From the NCBI RefSeq assembly GCF_032062135.1, contig NC_092864.1, forward strand, positions 18,419,114 to 18,483,113: DNA of 64,000 bases, written 5' to 3'. The notes below the pieces were generated by a model. It was not told the DNA's origin. It saw nothing but the letters and a program-made list of their open reading frames with translations, and did no database searches. The stretch comes from Pyxicephalus adspersus (taxonomy: Eukaryota > Chordata > Amphibia > Anura > Pyxicephalidae). This document shows, in pieces, positions 25,526 to 35,822 of this stretch (positions are counted from its first letter, which is position 1; every line of letters begins with the position of its first letter). A program made the position numbers and the translations under genes.

Positions 25526-25756
25526 GCTAATATTTCAGCATTTGGTAGATATGGGCTGAATGATTTTGATGGAAACTTCTCCGGTACCATCACCTCCCAA
25601 GATCATGTCATCTAACTTTCATTTATTTTGGTGCATAGACAATATAGATTTAATGAGAGGGCAGAACCAGGGACAATGATGGGAAGATCTCTCTGCTGAG
25701 ATCTGCAGATCATCCACCAGTCAGTTTAGAGATTGGCAATCGCAGAAGATTTGTTT

Positions 25757-25980
25757 AATTCTGTGTTTCTCTACTTTTTTTTTCAACAAAACACCCTTGA
25801 CATAACTTTCAGATCTTCAGGGAAGCCAGGCTATATCCACGGCTCAGAATATATTAGTGTGGTGGTCAGTGGGAAGAATGATTCTGACATTGCAGGTCAC
25901 CCTTACTGCCAAAAAGATGATTGGTGCCCGTTATACCGTTATGAACCCCTAACAATCCCTGGTAGAGAATGACTGACCTG
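25757..25980 (+). repeat. Repeat A copy
   Basis: Holds ctgtgtttctctactttttt, cataactttcagatcttcag and gtggtggtcagtgggaagaa. Two overlapping short ORFs here are translations of the repeat. Confidence 0.7.
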
Positions 25981-26754
25981 CTTGGTATCTGGCCTGTCTG
26001 TGCCGGCCATAGGACACGGCACAGTCATTCGAGAGCAGCCGCTCATGAATGGCTATGTTTACTTTTCAAGCAATGCTGACTATGACGGCTCGATTACAGC
26101 TGCCTACGTTCTGAACTTCTTTCCAGGTACAAAGCTGTACAACTCTGATAAGAGAAATCAGCCAGCACATGGGCTAATCTTCAGCAATAATAATGCAGAT
26201 ACAAAGGACACAGAGCAAGAGATACAAATGCCGAATATATGAAAGGAATCAGATCACAAGCAATTCACCCAAATTCATAGAGCCGATACACCTAAAAATG
26301 AAAGCAGGCGTCATTTTGTGGATGACAAAGCTGAGATTATTCCCAGCTCCCAGTTTAAATTCTTTGATTCTACATTGGAATGTTCCACCTATATATTGAA
26401 TGCTTAGAGCTCCCTGATCACAGGGTACAAAGGACATTCAATTAGAATTGAATACAAATATCCAAAAATTCCAAATATCTTTTACTTACTTCTTTAAATA
26501 TCTCTTTCTTATAAATTATCTTTATTACATTACCTTAAATTGTATCACTGCATGTTACTTCATTGTTATTGTATCATTTTATTGTTATACCTTGTAACCT
26601 TGTAAAACTCAATAAAAATGATTGTAACAAGAATTGAATCCAAATATTAAACACTTGATTAGGGGTGGGATTTTCGCACATAAAAGTGCCACAGACAAGG
26701 CCAGGTCCCCAGGCATTCCTAATAAATAGCAGCGCCAATCGTGCTGGGGTGACA

Positions 26755-26970
26755 ACGCATAGAATCATTGGGTCTGATTTATTAAAAACTCTCCAAGACT
26801 GGAGATATAGTGGAGTATAATGAGGTGACCCTGGGTGACCCAGCAAACCTGGAATGGATTTCCTCAAAAATCAAGGTTTTCAATTAATTCCAGGTTTGCT
26901 GGATCACCCATCTCCCATGATAATCTATCCTCTGCAGCCTTGGAGATCTTTAATAAATCGCCCCTATCAT
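26755..26970. repeat. Repeat C: palindromic element
   Basis: The left arm ctgatttattaaaaactctc and cagcaaacctggaatggatt is mirrored by attccaggtttgctggatca and gagatctttaataaatcg. A near-complete inverted repeat of about 210 bp, MITE-like and non-coding. Confidence 0.75.
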
Positions 26971-27153
26971 TTCCAGCATAGCCGATACCACCAATGCCAA
27001 CAAGTCCAAACAGAACAACAGTAAGCTCTCATTTCACATTTGTAATTTAAATATTTTTTTTTTGCCTTCACTTCCTGTCCTGTAACCTAAACAGGAAATC
27101 TATGCAACCCCGGGTTTGCCATGTGAACCAGAACCCCCTTTAGAAACTCCTCT

Positions 27154-27673
27154 NNNNNNNNNNNNNNNNNNNNNNNNNNNNNNNNNNNNNNNNNNNNNNN
27201 NNNNNNNNNNNNNNNNNNNNNNNNNNNNNNNNNNNNNNNNNNNNNNNNNNNNNNNNNNNNNNNNNNNNNNNNNNNNNNNNNNNNNNNNNNNNNNNNNNNN
27301 NNNNNNNNNNNNNNNNNNNNNNNNNNNNNNNNNNNNNNNNNNNNNNNNNNNNNNNNNNNNNNNNNNNNNNNNNNNNNNNNNNNNNNNNNNNNNNNNNNNN
27401 NNNNNNNNNNNNNNNNNNNNNNNNNNNNNNNNNNNNNNNNNNNNNNNNNNNNNNNNNNNNNNNNNNNNNNNNNNNNNNNNNNNNNNNNNNNNNNNNNNNN
27501 NNNNNNNNNNNNNNNNNNNNNNNNNNNNNNNNNNNNNNNNNNNNNNNNNNNNNNNNNNNNNNNNNNNNNNNNNNNNNNNNNNNNNNNNNNNNNNNNNNNN
27601 NNNNNNNNNNNNNNNNNNNNNNNNNNNNNNNNNNNNNNNNNNNNNNNNNNNNNNNNNNNNNNNNNNNNNNNNN
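27154..27673. other. Assembly gap (520 N)
   Basis: A run of N inside pdpk1 intron 1. The right border is a 67-bp tandem repeat, so the gap probably hides more units. Any ORF drawn across it is meaningless. Confidence 0.98.
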
Positions 27674-27807
27674 TGTGCGTACGCGGGGGCGTAAGGCTTG
27701 TTTGCAGCTTATGTAAAACCTGTTGCATGCAGGAGATAAGTGTGCGTACGCGGGGGCGTAAGGCTTGTTTGCAGCTTATGTAAAACCTGTTGCATGCAGG
27801 AGATAAG
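27674..27807. repeat. 67-bp tandem repeat beside the gap (two units seen)
   Basis: Two adjacent copies that look identical, beginning tgtgcgtacgcgggggcgta at 27674 and 27741. The array abuts the N run, so the true copy number is unknown. GC-rich compared with the rest of the intron and close to the pdpk1 promoter. Confidence 0.93.
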
Positions 27808-28114
27808 CAGGGGCACAGACATGACATATAAATAAATAATGACAGCAGGGTGTGAGCAGGGAAGGTGGCTGTCATGGTGACACAAGGCCCATACTGCAGC
27901 CTGGGAGGCCTCTCACCCTGGCCTGTCATCACCTCCATGTGTGGCCGGCTGACAAGCAGGGCACCGGGGTATCTGCCCATCCTAGCAGCTCTAAGGGGAG
28001 AGGCCTGCTGCCGGTGCCTTCCCCTTCTTCCTCTCTGCCCGCTACCCAAGCACCTAGGTCCCCCTGTGAGCCCTCCTGCACACCCCCAGCCGCCGCACGG
28101 ATGAAGCGACTCAC

Positions 28115-28138
28115 CACTTGGCTAGTGGTCCTGGCCAT
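28115..28138 (-). CDS. pdpk1: pdpk1 coding exon 1 (start codon)
   Basis: A 24-base coding part reading MARTTSQV, against MARTTSQL in mammalian PDK1. The ATG at 28138-28136 has a strong context, with G at -3 and G at +4. The donor GTG|gtgagt leaves phase 0 and joins exon 2, which begins YDA. The rest of the first exon is 5' untranslated and runs upstream to an unknown start site, probably between 28200 and 28400. Confidence 0.93.
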
Positions 28139-28215
28139 GGCCTTCTTCCCCTCTCCTCAGATGGCTTCAGGGAATCACACAGCCAACAGTAATGGCCGCC
28201 CGCATCGTCTGGAGC

Positions 28216-28223
28216 TGACGTCA
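28216..28223. promoter_or_regulatory. Full palindromic CRE
   Basis: The 8-base sequence tgacgtca lies about 80 bases upstream of the pdpk1 start codon, inside the CpG-rich block. It is the canonical CREB/ATF site; its use is inferred. Confidence 0.6.
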
Positions 28224-28339
28224 CTCCACAACAATGTTCGTGGTAGAGAAGGGAGGAGCAGCTACGGCGCTGTCTCCGCCATCATTGGCTGGAATCCTTA
28301 TTAGCCCGTCGTGTATTGGACGGCATGGGTGCTTGTCAG

Positions 28340-28422
28340 CGAACACTGGCCGCGCCCTCCTCCTCATTCACAGAAAAGCGTCTTAGTTTCCTTGTTTGTT
28401 TCCTCCATTTCGCAGTAAGATG
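28340..28422 (+). other. Possible plus-strand first exon ending at an ATG
   Basis: The plus strand reads ccatttcgcagtaagatg followed by gtgagtgagg, a very strong splice donor directly after an ATG, within the CpG-rich region and head-to-head with pdpk1. The 5' boundary is a guess. No downstream plus-strand exon was recognised up to 54 kb, so the partner gene is unknown. It could instead be a promoter-upstream noncoding RNA or chance. Confidence 0.35.
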
Positions 28423-28739
28423 GTGAGTGAGGATGTACCTTACCGGGGGCTGCTTCACACACCAGCACCTGTCGTCACTCCTTCTTTCTGGGCACTCCTA
28501 GGTTGGCTCAGTTGTGTGGCATTGCCAAATGTCTGATTTCCAAGGACAGTCTCGGGTTATCATACAGAAATGTATAGAATGCAGGCCTGACCTGGAGACA
28601 ACACCTCTGAGAAATAATAAAATTACATATATATACAATTAAAAATAATTCTCAATAAGGCTGAAAATGTCCCTAAAAAAGCTTTGAAAGATTAAAAATG
28701 TTCCTGTGTTATGGATGCCTGAACCCCCCCTGAGGCATG

Positions 28740-29480
28740 TTGTGGTTTCTCCCGCTAGTTAGGGTATCACTGCTATGTCCTATGGTGACTTATTATGAAT
28801 GGGAGAAACCACAGCATGTAGTAGGGGGGGATTGGTCATCCAACATACCAAAAAATGGCAAATGCCTGGTATATATGTACTACATAGCGTCCGACTGGAG
28901 GAACGATTTGGGGAAGAAAGGGCAGGCATCTGACACACTTAAACGTTTCAGCCCCCCCCATCCCCGTGTGTGTTGCCCTTAGTCTGCTGTGCCCTGTAGT
29001 GACTTATTATCAATGGAAGAAACCACAGCATGGTGGGGGGAACAGCCCTCCAATGCACCAAGAAGTGGCAGATGCCTGGTACCCCTGATGTGTGCTGTAG
29101 TGACCTAGAAGCTTGCAGGAGGAAGCACAGTAGCCATTGGGAAGGGGTGCAGGCATCTCACACTTTTGGAAATGCCAGATTCCTGTTTCCCTCGCTGTGC
29201 TTCAGTCCACTAGTGACTTATTTTCAATAAGAAAAACCACAACAATCGGCAGGGGGCACGGCAATCCAAGTGCCATATGCCTGGTTCCCCACTCTTTGTG
29301 GTTCTTCTTTTTTTTACTGGCAGAGTAACTTTAAAGAGATCCTGTCAACCACCTAAACCATTGCAGGTAAAAGCACAGGCAAACGATGTGTCCTTAAGTG
29401 ATGTAGCCTTTGGTAAGAGGAACCACAGCAGTCAGGGCGGGGAGGAAGTGATGAAGTTTTGGCCATGTTTGGGATTACGG
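28740..29480. repeat. Degenerate tandem repeat, unit about 214 bp
   Basis: The block gtgacttattatgaatggga (about 28784) recurs as gtgacttattatcaatggaa (about 28998) and gtgacttattttcaataaga (about 29212), each followed by a variant of aaaccacagca and later ggcaaatgcctggt. The first spacings are about 214 bases. A weaker fourth unit starts near 29393 (taagtgatgtagcctttggt). Confidence 0.7.
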
Positions 29481-30104
29481 GATGTGGAAATTTAATGAAT
29501 GAGAAGGTGAAACATTCATTTCATTTTGCAAAAAAAAAAAAAAACATACGTACAAGAAAAACAAAAACATCAACATAATTGGATGATTCACAGTTCATCA
29601 CAACCTCGCCTCATTCACTTTACAAAGTGAAAGTTCACTAAGCTCAGTGAATGAGGTGAACTTGTGTTTGCTGGTTTTTCTTGGGTATTTTTTTGCACAA
29701 TCATCTCACTTCTTCTTTAGTAAATCAGGATCTGGAGAGGTATATATTATAATATCCCGGCAGAGAATGTCTTTGTTTCCCATATGACAGGGTCTTTTCC
29801 ATGCTGTAATCTTTTCCTTACCCCATAGTTAATGTCCCTTAGAAATGATTTGTTCTATATAGGTTGAGTAAGGATTGCAGTCTCTGCTTACTGCTGTGCC
29901 CTTGTGGTGTAATTTCCATTTACATCTGAAAGTGAGAGGAAACTTCCCCAACTTCCCCTTTGACATCTGTGAACCCAAAATGTTTCCCCCACTGGGAGAT
30001 TCCCCTCTTCACCTGTGCAATGATATATAACCAGCTAGATTTCCTATCACTTTCTTAATCGATGATTTCGGTAAACAGGGCAGAAATATCTGACAAAGGG
30101 TGTA

Positions 30105-30330
30105 GATCAGTGATTCTGTACCAGGATTCCTCCAGAGGTTGCTGCACTTTGTGACTCTCAGGTCACTTTAGGCGACCTCAATGATCTTTTAGGCTATCTG
30201 TACGAGTGACATTTCTTCCATTGGCCAGTATATAAGAAACATTCTTCCCAAATGACCACCATAATATTCGATTGTGAGCTGTGGATATAATAAGGTTCCC
30301 CCATAATAAAAAGGTAAAGACAGTCTGTGC
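30105..30330 (-). repeat. Repeat A copy (reverse)
   Basis: Holds accaggattcctccagaggt, gctatctgtacgagtgaca and gtgagctgtggatataataa. Confidence 0.7.
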
Positions 30331-30602
30331 TGGACCTGACTCACTCTAACAAAAACATGAAAAACTTTTTTAAATGAGTTCCAGTTTCAATTACATTTAC
30401 TCCTAGCAATTGTCATATATCAAGCCACTCCATGAGCTCCAGTATTGGGGAGAGGGCTCTATTATATACATACCTATTTATTTTCCAAAGTCAAAGCTCA
30501 GACCTCCCAATCTCCTACACCTCATCATAGTTACTGGCCATCAGGGAGGGTGCTAGTGAACTCTTCAAAGTACAGGAAAATGTATACAGTTATCTCTAAA
30601 TT

Positions 30603-30925
30603 CCTAAGGCTATGTGCACACATCAGATGATTCTCTTTCGATTGTTGTTTTAGGGTTGATATCGAACGAGAATCTGACGTGTGTACAGCGGCCGTCAGGC
30701 TTTGTTCGTGGACCCACCCTGGCAGATCTACGAATGACCGCAATGCAAGTTAGGTGGAGAGAGTACAGTGGGGTGCCGCTTGCTCATTCTTCCCCTCCCC
30801 TCTCTATAGTGCAAACAGTGCTGTATGTACAGCACTTGTTCATGCATCTTTCAGTCTTTGGTCGTTGGAAAGAATTGGGAAAGATCCTTTCCAAAGACAA
30901 AAATCTTATGTGCGACCAGTTTAAA
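30603..30925. mobile_element. Repeat B-like element, first of a pair
   Basis: Starts taaggctatgtgcacacatc with internal gagaatctgacgtgtgtaca and cctttccaaagacaaaaatc. It abuts the next element with no spacer. A relative lies at 41810-42062 (gagaatctgacatgtgtact). No transposase. Confidence 0.65.
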
Positions 30926-31352
30926 GCTACGTACACACTTCCAATTATTATCGTTGGAAAACGAACCACGAACGATCCTGCACGATATATACGAACGATC
31001 GTATAGCACCGATCCTGCACATAGAGATAACGACACGATCGTTCGTAGATATTGTATACACAATAGATACGATCGTTTGAGCGATAGAGGAACTTTGTGC
31101 ACGACAGGAAAGTGAACGAACGTTCGTTCATTACGCATGCTCAGCCCTTGGACGATCAACGAACGACCGTACACACGAAGGATGTTCAACGATCGTCGTC
31201 CAATCCGATCCGCCGGTCCGGTCGTTCGTTTCCAACGAGTTTCCTCGTTCGTCGGCGTCGTTGGTTACTTTTTTACGAACGATTTTTTGCCCAATCGATC
31301 GTTCGTCGTTCGATTGGAACGATAAAAATTGGAAGTGTGTACGCACCTTAAG
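30926..31352. mobile_element. CpG-rich palindromic element (repeat B2)
   Basis: Starts aagctacgtacacacttcca and ends ttggaagtgtgtacgcacct, so the ends are inverted repeats. The inside is full of cgatcgttcg-like words on both strands and has far more CpG than its surroundings. Two overlapping ORFs rich in Arg and Ser arise from this composition and are not proteins. Older relatives lie at 51650-51737 and 52645-53087. A non-autonomous DNA transposon, family not assigned. Confidence 0.75.
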
Positions 31353-32055
31353 GCGTTGGTCTACCAATCAATATTTGACCCAAGATGGACTTTAATTAGA
31401 ACCATTCTGCAAATACAAATACTTTCATGTGATATGTTTTAACACTATTTAGGCTGTATTCATACATGAGATCACTGACACTGTTTCCAGTGACAGATGA
31501 ATGAAAATAGGCGAGCAGCACCCCATTGTGCTCTCTTCTATCAGAGGTTTTTTCCCAATCGGACAGTCAACAATCCACCAGGACAGATTGATGATTGTCA
31601 TTGGGGACCACTCGGTCTCGGCAGACAATGATTTGATCTGTCTATGCAACTGTACAGTGAGGAAGGGTTATAACCTGTATTCAGTTTGCCGTGTCCCCGT
31701 GTGGGGGATTTGTCCATGGCTTTCTATCTAAAGAGTAAAGAGCAACTTTCCAACAGTAACACAAAGCAATCACAATACAATAAACTTAAAGGCTCTTGTT
31801 GACTACAGCACATACATTGATGAGCACAGAATGAGCACAGATTGGTGTATGTGGTGTGCTGCAAGAGCCATGGGCTCACAGGAAGTGAAGTGAAGTGAAG
31901 TGAAGTTTGACCCTGGCATCATTGAGTTTATTAGTGACAGGGCTCAGGTCACTATAGCAGCCAGAACTTCTTCATTTGTATTATTAGGAGCTGCTGGTTA
32001 TATGTTTTTGTGTTTTTGCCAAAGCTGAATTTAGGCATGTGGACATTATTTTTAT
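31353..32055. other. Intergenic, no gene seen; short (AAGTG)n
   Basis: A pentanucleotide run of about five aagtg units lies near 31884-31906. The segment at 31450-31500 (taggctgtattcatacatga) may be an old transposon end. Confidence 0.5.
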
Positions 32056-32178
32056 TATCATTATTATTAAACAGAATTTATATAGCGCCAACATATTACG
32101 CAGTGCTGTACATTAAATACGGGTTGCAAATGACAGACAGAAACAGACAGTGACACAGGAGGAGGGGAGGACCCTTAT
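32056..32178 (-). mobile_element. LINE 3' tail, minus strand
   Basis: Reads aacagaatttatatagcgcc, then acatattacgcagtgctgta and gtgacacaggaggagggga, the complement of the 3' end of the LINE copies at 10.4 and 14.9 kb. Confidence 0.8.
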
Positions 32179-32253
32179 TTAAAAATTAAATAAAGGATTA
32201 AAATTAACAGGTAAAAAATGCATAACAAAAAAAATCTATAGTAATAATAATAT

Positions 32254-32285
<32 letters not shown>

Positions 32286-32389
32286 TATTATTTCAGATAT
32301 GAGATAGACCGAGGAATATGAGATATGAGATGAGACTGTAAAAGCAAAGGGAAGAAGAACAGGAAGGAGTTAATTATGAGTGCTAAGGG

Positions 32390-32640
32390 CAGCTTTTCTC
32401 AAACTTTTTAACATGAGGAAACCTTGAAATAACTTCCATGTCTCCGGGAATTCCTGCTATATTTATGGTATGCCCAATTCATGGTGGTCAGTGAAATGAA
32501 TGTAACCTACATCACTGGCCAGTGGGAAGAATGTCACCCTTACAGATACCCAAATAGATCAATGGTGTCAGTGGTAACTGATCTGAGAGGCACAAAATGC
32601 TCATTGCTGGAGGAACCCTGGATGAGAATCACTGGCTGGG
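32390..32640 (+). repeat. Repeat A copy
   Basis: Holds cttttctcaaactttttaac, tggccagtgggaagaatgtc and gctggaggaaccctgga. Confidence 0.72.
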
Positions 32641-33281
32641 TTAATAGGAAGTTAAATATGAGCAGTGATTTGATTGGCACATAAAATTATTATTCTAAAC
32701 ACATTGTAAACATCATATTGTTACATTGTATTTATCAGTGGAGCTTGTAAACACTTTATTATCTTTTCCTAAAACACAATACCTGTAAAGGAAGAACATG
32801 CTCACGTACTGTGTCTTGTAGGGACCTGGAGGTTAGCAGAAGACACAACAATGTACCATTACTTTGAGATGTTCCCTGACTAGTTGTGATGTATGTCTTG
32901 ACTATTTAATGTCTATGACCCTGACCAAGCAGAGATAAGTAGTCCTGACAGTTTTCCTACACTCATTTACAGCATGGTTGTTCCGAGACTGAAGTCAGAC
33001 ATGGCCAGGAATCCAGAAACTTTAGAATAAGCCTTACAATGACCTCCATAAATCTTTACTGGCAGTCATTCTATGTAAAATGAGATATTGCCCTCAGCTC
33101 CCTCTAGTGGCTAATTTACAAATCTATACAATAAAAAAAAACATGAAATGATCAAAAAATATTTAAAGTAAACACTGTAACAATAACTAAACATTCAATT
33201 TAAGAATTAGATGTAAAGCAACCTGCAGAAAATTATTTATTTTCCTTATTTGCTTACTATTTCTTAAAGCCAACATCTTTT

Positions 33282-33415
33282 AAAGCGGATCTAAACCTAT
33301 GTTACTCCCTTACCCCTGTCCCATCACAGAGCCCCCCCCATCTTTCTTCTTTACTTCTTCCTTCTTAGATCTTCTTCCATTTTGATTGGCCATGCTCAGA
33401 TGACGTAACTGGTGA
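33282..33415. repeat. Repeat E partial copy
   Basis: Starts aaagcggatctaaacctatg and has cttctttacttcttccttct, then ttttgattggccatgctcag. The internal block ttttgattggtcagg recurs at 59281; the outer block is like 40817-41367. Confidence 0.5.
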
Positions 33416-33765
33416 TCCAGCAAACCTGGAATGAATTTGACCTAGGGTTTGCCAACTAATAGTACCGGTAAATGTTTTCAAGAAATCTATTCCAGGTTCT
33501 CAAACAATAGTCTATCTTCTCCAGTCTTGGAGAGCTTTAAAAAGTCAGGCCCAATGTACCAGTTAAGCTCTCCAAGGATGGAGAGGATACGCTTTCATCA
33601 GTGAACCTGGGTAATCTAACACACCTGGAATGAATTTCCTAAAGTCATTTGCTATTTCATAGGACTGGACTATATCCATTCCAAGTTTTATGTATCACCC
33701 AGGTTCACTGATAAAAGTGTATCCTCTCCAGTCTTGGAGAGCTTTGATAAATCAGCCCCAATATG
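33405..33765. repeat. Two adjacent repeat C elements
   Basis: The first (33405-33552) has ggtgatccagcaaacctgga and ttccaggttctcaaacaata. The second (33555-33765) has agctctccaaggatggagag, mirrored by cctctccagtcttggagagc, with aacctgggtaatctaacaca inside. Confidence 0.7.
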
Positions 33766-33964
33766 TCAAATGCATTATATTATTAGCTAGGTAGCTAATA
33801 TTAAGGTCAGTTGTAGTGCCCTCTGGTGTTAGATGATGTAGCTACACCACATTATTTTTTTTTTAAATACTATTGGGTATAGCAGGGAAGGGTTAAAGCC
33901 CCTATCAGGTATTTCTTGCTATCTGCTCCCCAGACAGGGGACAGTTTCCCCGTAGCCTCATATC

Positions 33965-34345
33965 TTGACTGATATGACATCCAGCTCCACCTATTCACAG
34001 CACCATAACTGGACTAATATTACATCCAGCATTCACTTCATCACTGCACCATACCTGGACTGATATCACATCCAGCATTCACTTCATTACTGCATCATAT
34101 CTGGACTGATATTACATCCAACATTCGCTTCATCACTGGATCATATCTGGACCGATATTACATCCAGCCTCCACCTATTCACTGCATCATATCTAGACTG
34201 ATATTACATCCAGCATTCACGTCATCACTGCACCAAATCTGGACTGATATTACATCCAGCATTCACTTAATCACTGCATTTTATCTAGACTGATATTAAA
34301 TCCAGCCTCCACATATTCACTGGATTATAACTTTACAGATACCAC
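33965..34345. repeat. 46-bp minisatellite, about eight units
   Basis: Repeats of tggactgatattacatccag plus cattcacttcatcactgcat and a short remainder. Unit starts at about 34010, 34056, 34102, 34148 and 34194 are exactly 46 bases apart. Outer units are more diverged. Confidence 0.92.
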
Positions 34346-35335
34346 ATCCAGCACATTCCTATTTACTCCACCAAAACTGGTCCTAACGTCTGTAAATGGT
34401 ATTTAACTTAATTAAATAAAACAAATACAACCAACACATCTAGGGTCTGTTACTATTCCAATGAAGCGTATGCACTGTGCCATAACTGTACTGATATTGC
34501 CTGAAAATGTGCTGAAGCATGCACTGAGATAAGAAATATTGTTAGATTGTATGTGTATTACCATGCAATATCTGGAAGATGAGCCCTTAGGTGAAATTGT
34601 GGAAAACCTTCAGCACTGGTGCATGGGATCTCCAAAATACCAACCAGTTTACCTAATGATTCGTTGTAACATTGGTGTGCACTTTTATGGCTGCACAGTT
34701 CTAGCAAAACTCCACAATTACCCGGAATTGCAAGGTGTACTTAGAAACATATAATGGCCATACAAACGAGTGATTGTGCTTCTTTGTTTGCTGCTTTGTT
34801 TACAGACTTGTTGCAGTATGTGAAAGAGGAAGCTAAGGAAAATGGCTGTGGTATTCTACAGCTTATGTGATGTGGTGACACCGCAGATATGTTTACCTTA
34901 TGAGACCCTGCATGCTGACGTACAATCACATTGCATTGCTTTTTTTTAAGAGGTAATGAATAGAAAAGGTGATAACTCTCACCAAATTTGTTCTCAATGT
35001 TCTCTGTTGTTTATTACATCAAGCTAAGAAAGTTTTTAAGGTGAGAATCATTTGATGTATTTTTAAATCGGACTCACATCTACATCAAAGTGTAACTGTG
35101 ATGTTTGTGGTACGCCCCAGTGCTGTTTACAAGTTTGCAAAATCTGAAGGAAAATGGCTAAAATTGTTACACCAGCTCTTTCTACACTTAGAAGATGTTA
35201 ATTTTCTCTCAGTCAAGGAAAAAAACTTCAATACATATAAACTAAGGTAGCGGCAGAGGATAGTGAAATGCTTATGGGCGCTTCTATTGAATCCATCATG
35301 TGGATTTTTTCATTTTTGATTGAGTGGGTTGAGGT
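34346..35335. other. Intergenic, no feature seen
   Basis: AT-rich DNA without recognisable genes. A 71-codon plus ORF at 34539 shows no family resemblance. Confidence 0.45.
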
Positions 35336-35339
35336 CTTA

Positions 35340-35395
35340 GGCTAAGTACACACATGCAATAATTATCGTTGGAAAGGATCTTTCACAGGAACCAT
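35340..35395. repeat. Repeat B end fragment
   Basis: Reads ggctaagtacacacatgcaa then ttatcgttggaaaggatctt, like the terminal part of the element at 30926. Confidence 0.55.
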
Positions 35396-35621
35396 TGCAT
35401 ACACTTTATTGTGAGAACATAGGAGGATTTAATGATCAGATATAGTAATGCACTTAAACCATATCAACGTCATTGTAAAAAGTGCATACAAAATATTGTA
35501 TTTTGGGTAAAGTTTATAGGGAACTTGTTTAAAAGGTAACAATATGCTTCAGCATGTAAGTGAGGGTTGTAAATGGCTCAAGTATACAGGAATTACTTCA
35601 CAAACACTGCACTTTTTTTAT

Positions 35622-35822
35622 ACTAATGATTTCCTCACTTATAACTTCACCACACGCACGGCTCCAAGACTTTTCCAGAGCTGCGCCGACTCTCTGGAAT
35701 GGTCTTCCTCGTCCATTCGGCTTGCTCTTAATTTCTGCTCATATAAAAGAGCACTCAAAACCCATCTCTTCAAACTTGCCTACCTGTCTTTTTCTGTCTC
35801 TTAAATTGTCACTACTTCCCAT
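35622..35822 (+). mobile_element. LINE 3' fragment, plus strand
   Basis: Reads ctaatgatttcctcacttat, then cacgcacggctccaagactt and ctctggaatggtcttcctcg, matching 14.57-14.75 and 19.2-19.4 kb. Truncated at both ends. Confidence 0.75.

Larger units (their letters stand above)
3176..28138 (-). other. pdpk1: pdpk1 gene, 5' part (coding exons 1-10 of a longer gene)
   Basis: The gene for 3-phosphoinositide-dependent protein kinase 1, the AGC-family Ser/Thr kinase that phosphorylates the activation loop of AKT, S6K, SGK and PKC. Ten minus-strand coding exons are visible: 28115-28138, 11308-11574, 8760-8802, 8334-8471, 6712-6856, 5863-5960, 5190-5265, 4195-4263, 4010-4106 and 3176-3349. Their phases join without a break and give about 377 residues that follow the vertebrate PDK1 order: N-terminal tail, Gly-rich loop, catalytic Lys, HRD, DFG, activation-loop Ser and the C-lobe. 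The PH-domain exons are not in the window; the gene runs off the left edge. All introns look GT-AG except the one after exon 7, which begins with GC. Identity rests on residue-level similarity recalled from the family, not on a search. Confidence 0.96.
28080..28440. promoter_or_regulatory. CpG-rich promoter region of pdpk1, possibly bidirectional
   Basis: CpG dinucleotides are clustered here and scarce elsewhere. It covers pdpk1 exon 1 and upstream DNA. Elements seen: the palindrome tgacgtca (28216-28223, the CREB/ATF consensus), inverted CCAAT boxes in catcattggctgg (about 28283) and gtattggacg (about 28313). No TATA box. The plus-strand donor at 28423 suggests transcription both ways. Start sites were not determined. 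Confidence 0.75.

Noticed and set aside
25733..26242. Two adjacent plus ORFs at 25.7 and 26.0 kb
   Set aside because: The first is repeat A sequence. The second has no resemblance to a known family and no splice context, and both lie in pdpk1 intron 1.
27087..28049. Long minus ORF of 320 codons across the N gap, and the plus ORF 27116-27694
   Set aside because: They exist only because N is read as open; the rest is tandem repeat and intron.
30614..31367. Cluster of overlapping Arg/Ser-rich ORFs on both strands
   Set aside because: All lie within palindromic CpG-rich repeat B elements; open frames on both strands come from the repeated cgatcgttcg words.
34539..34754. 71-codon plus ORF with mixed composition
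   Set aside because: No family resemblance, no splice or promoter context, length expected by chance.
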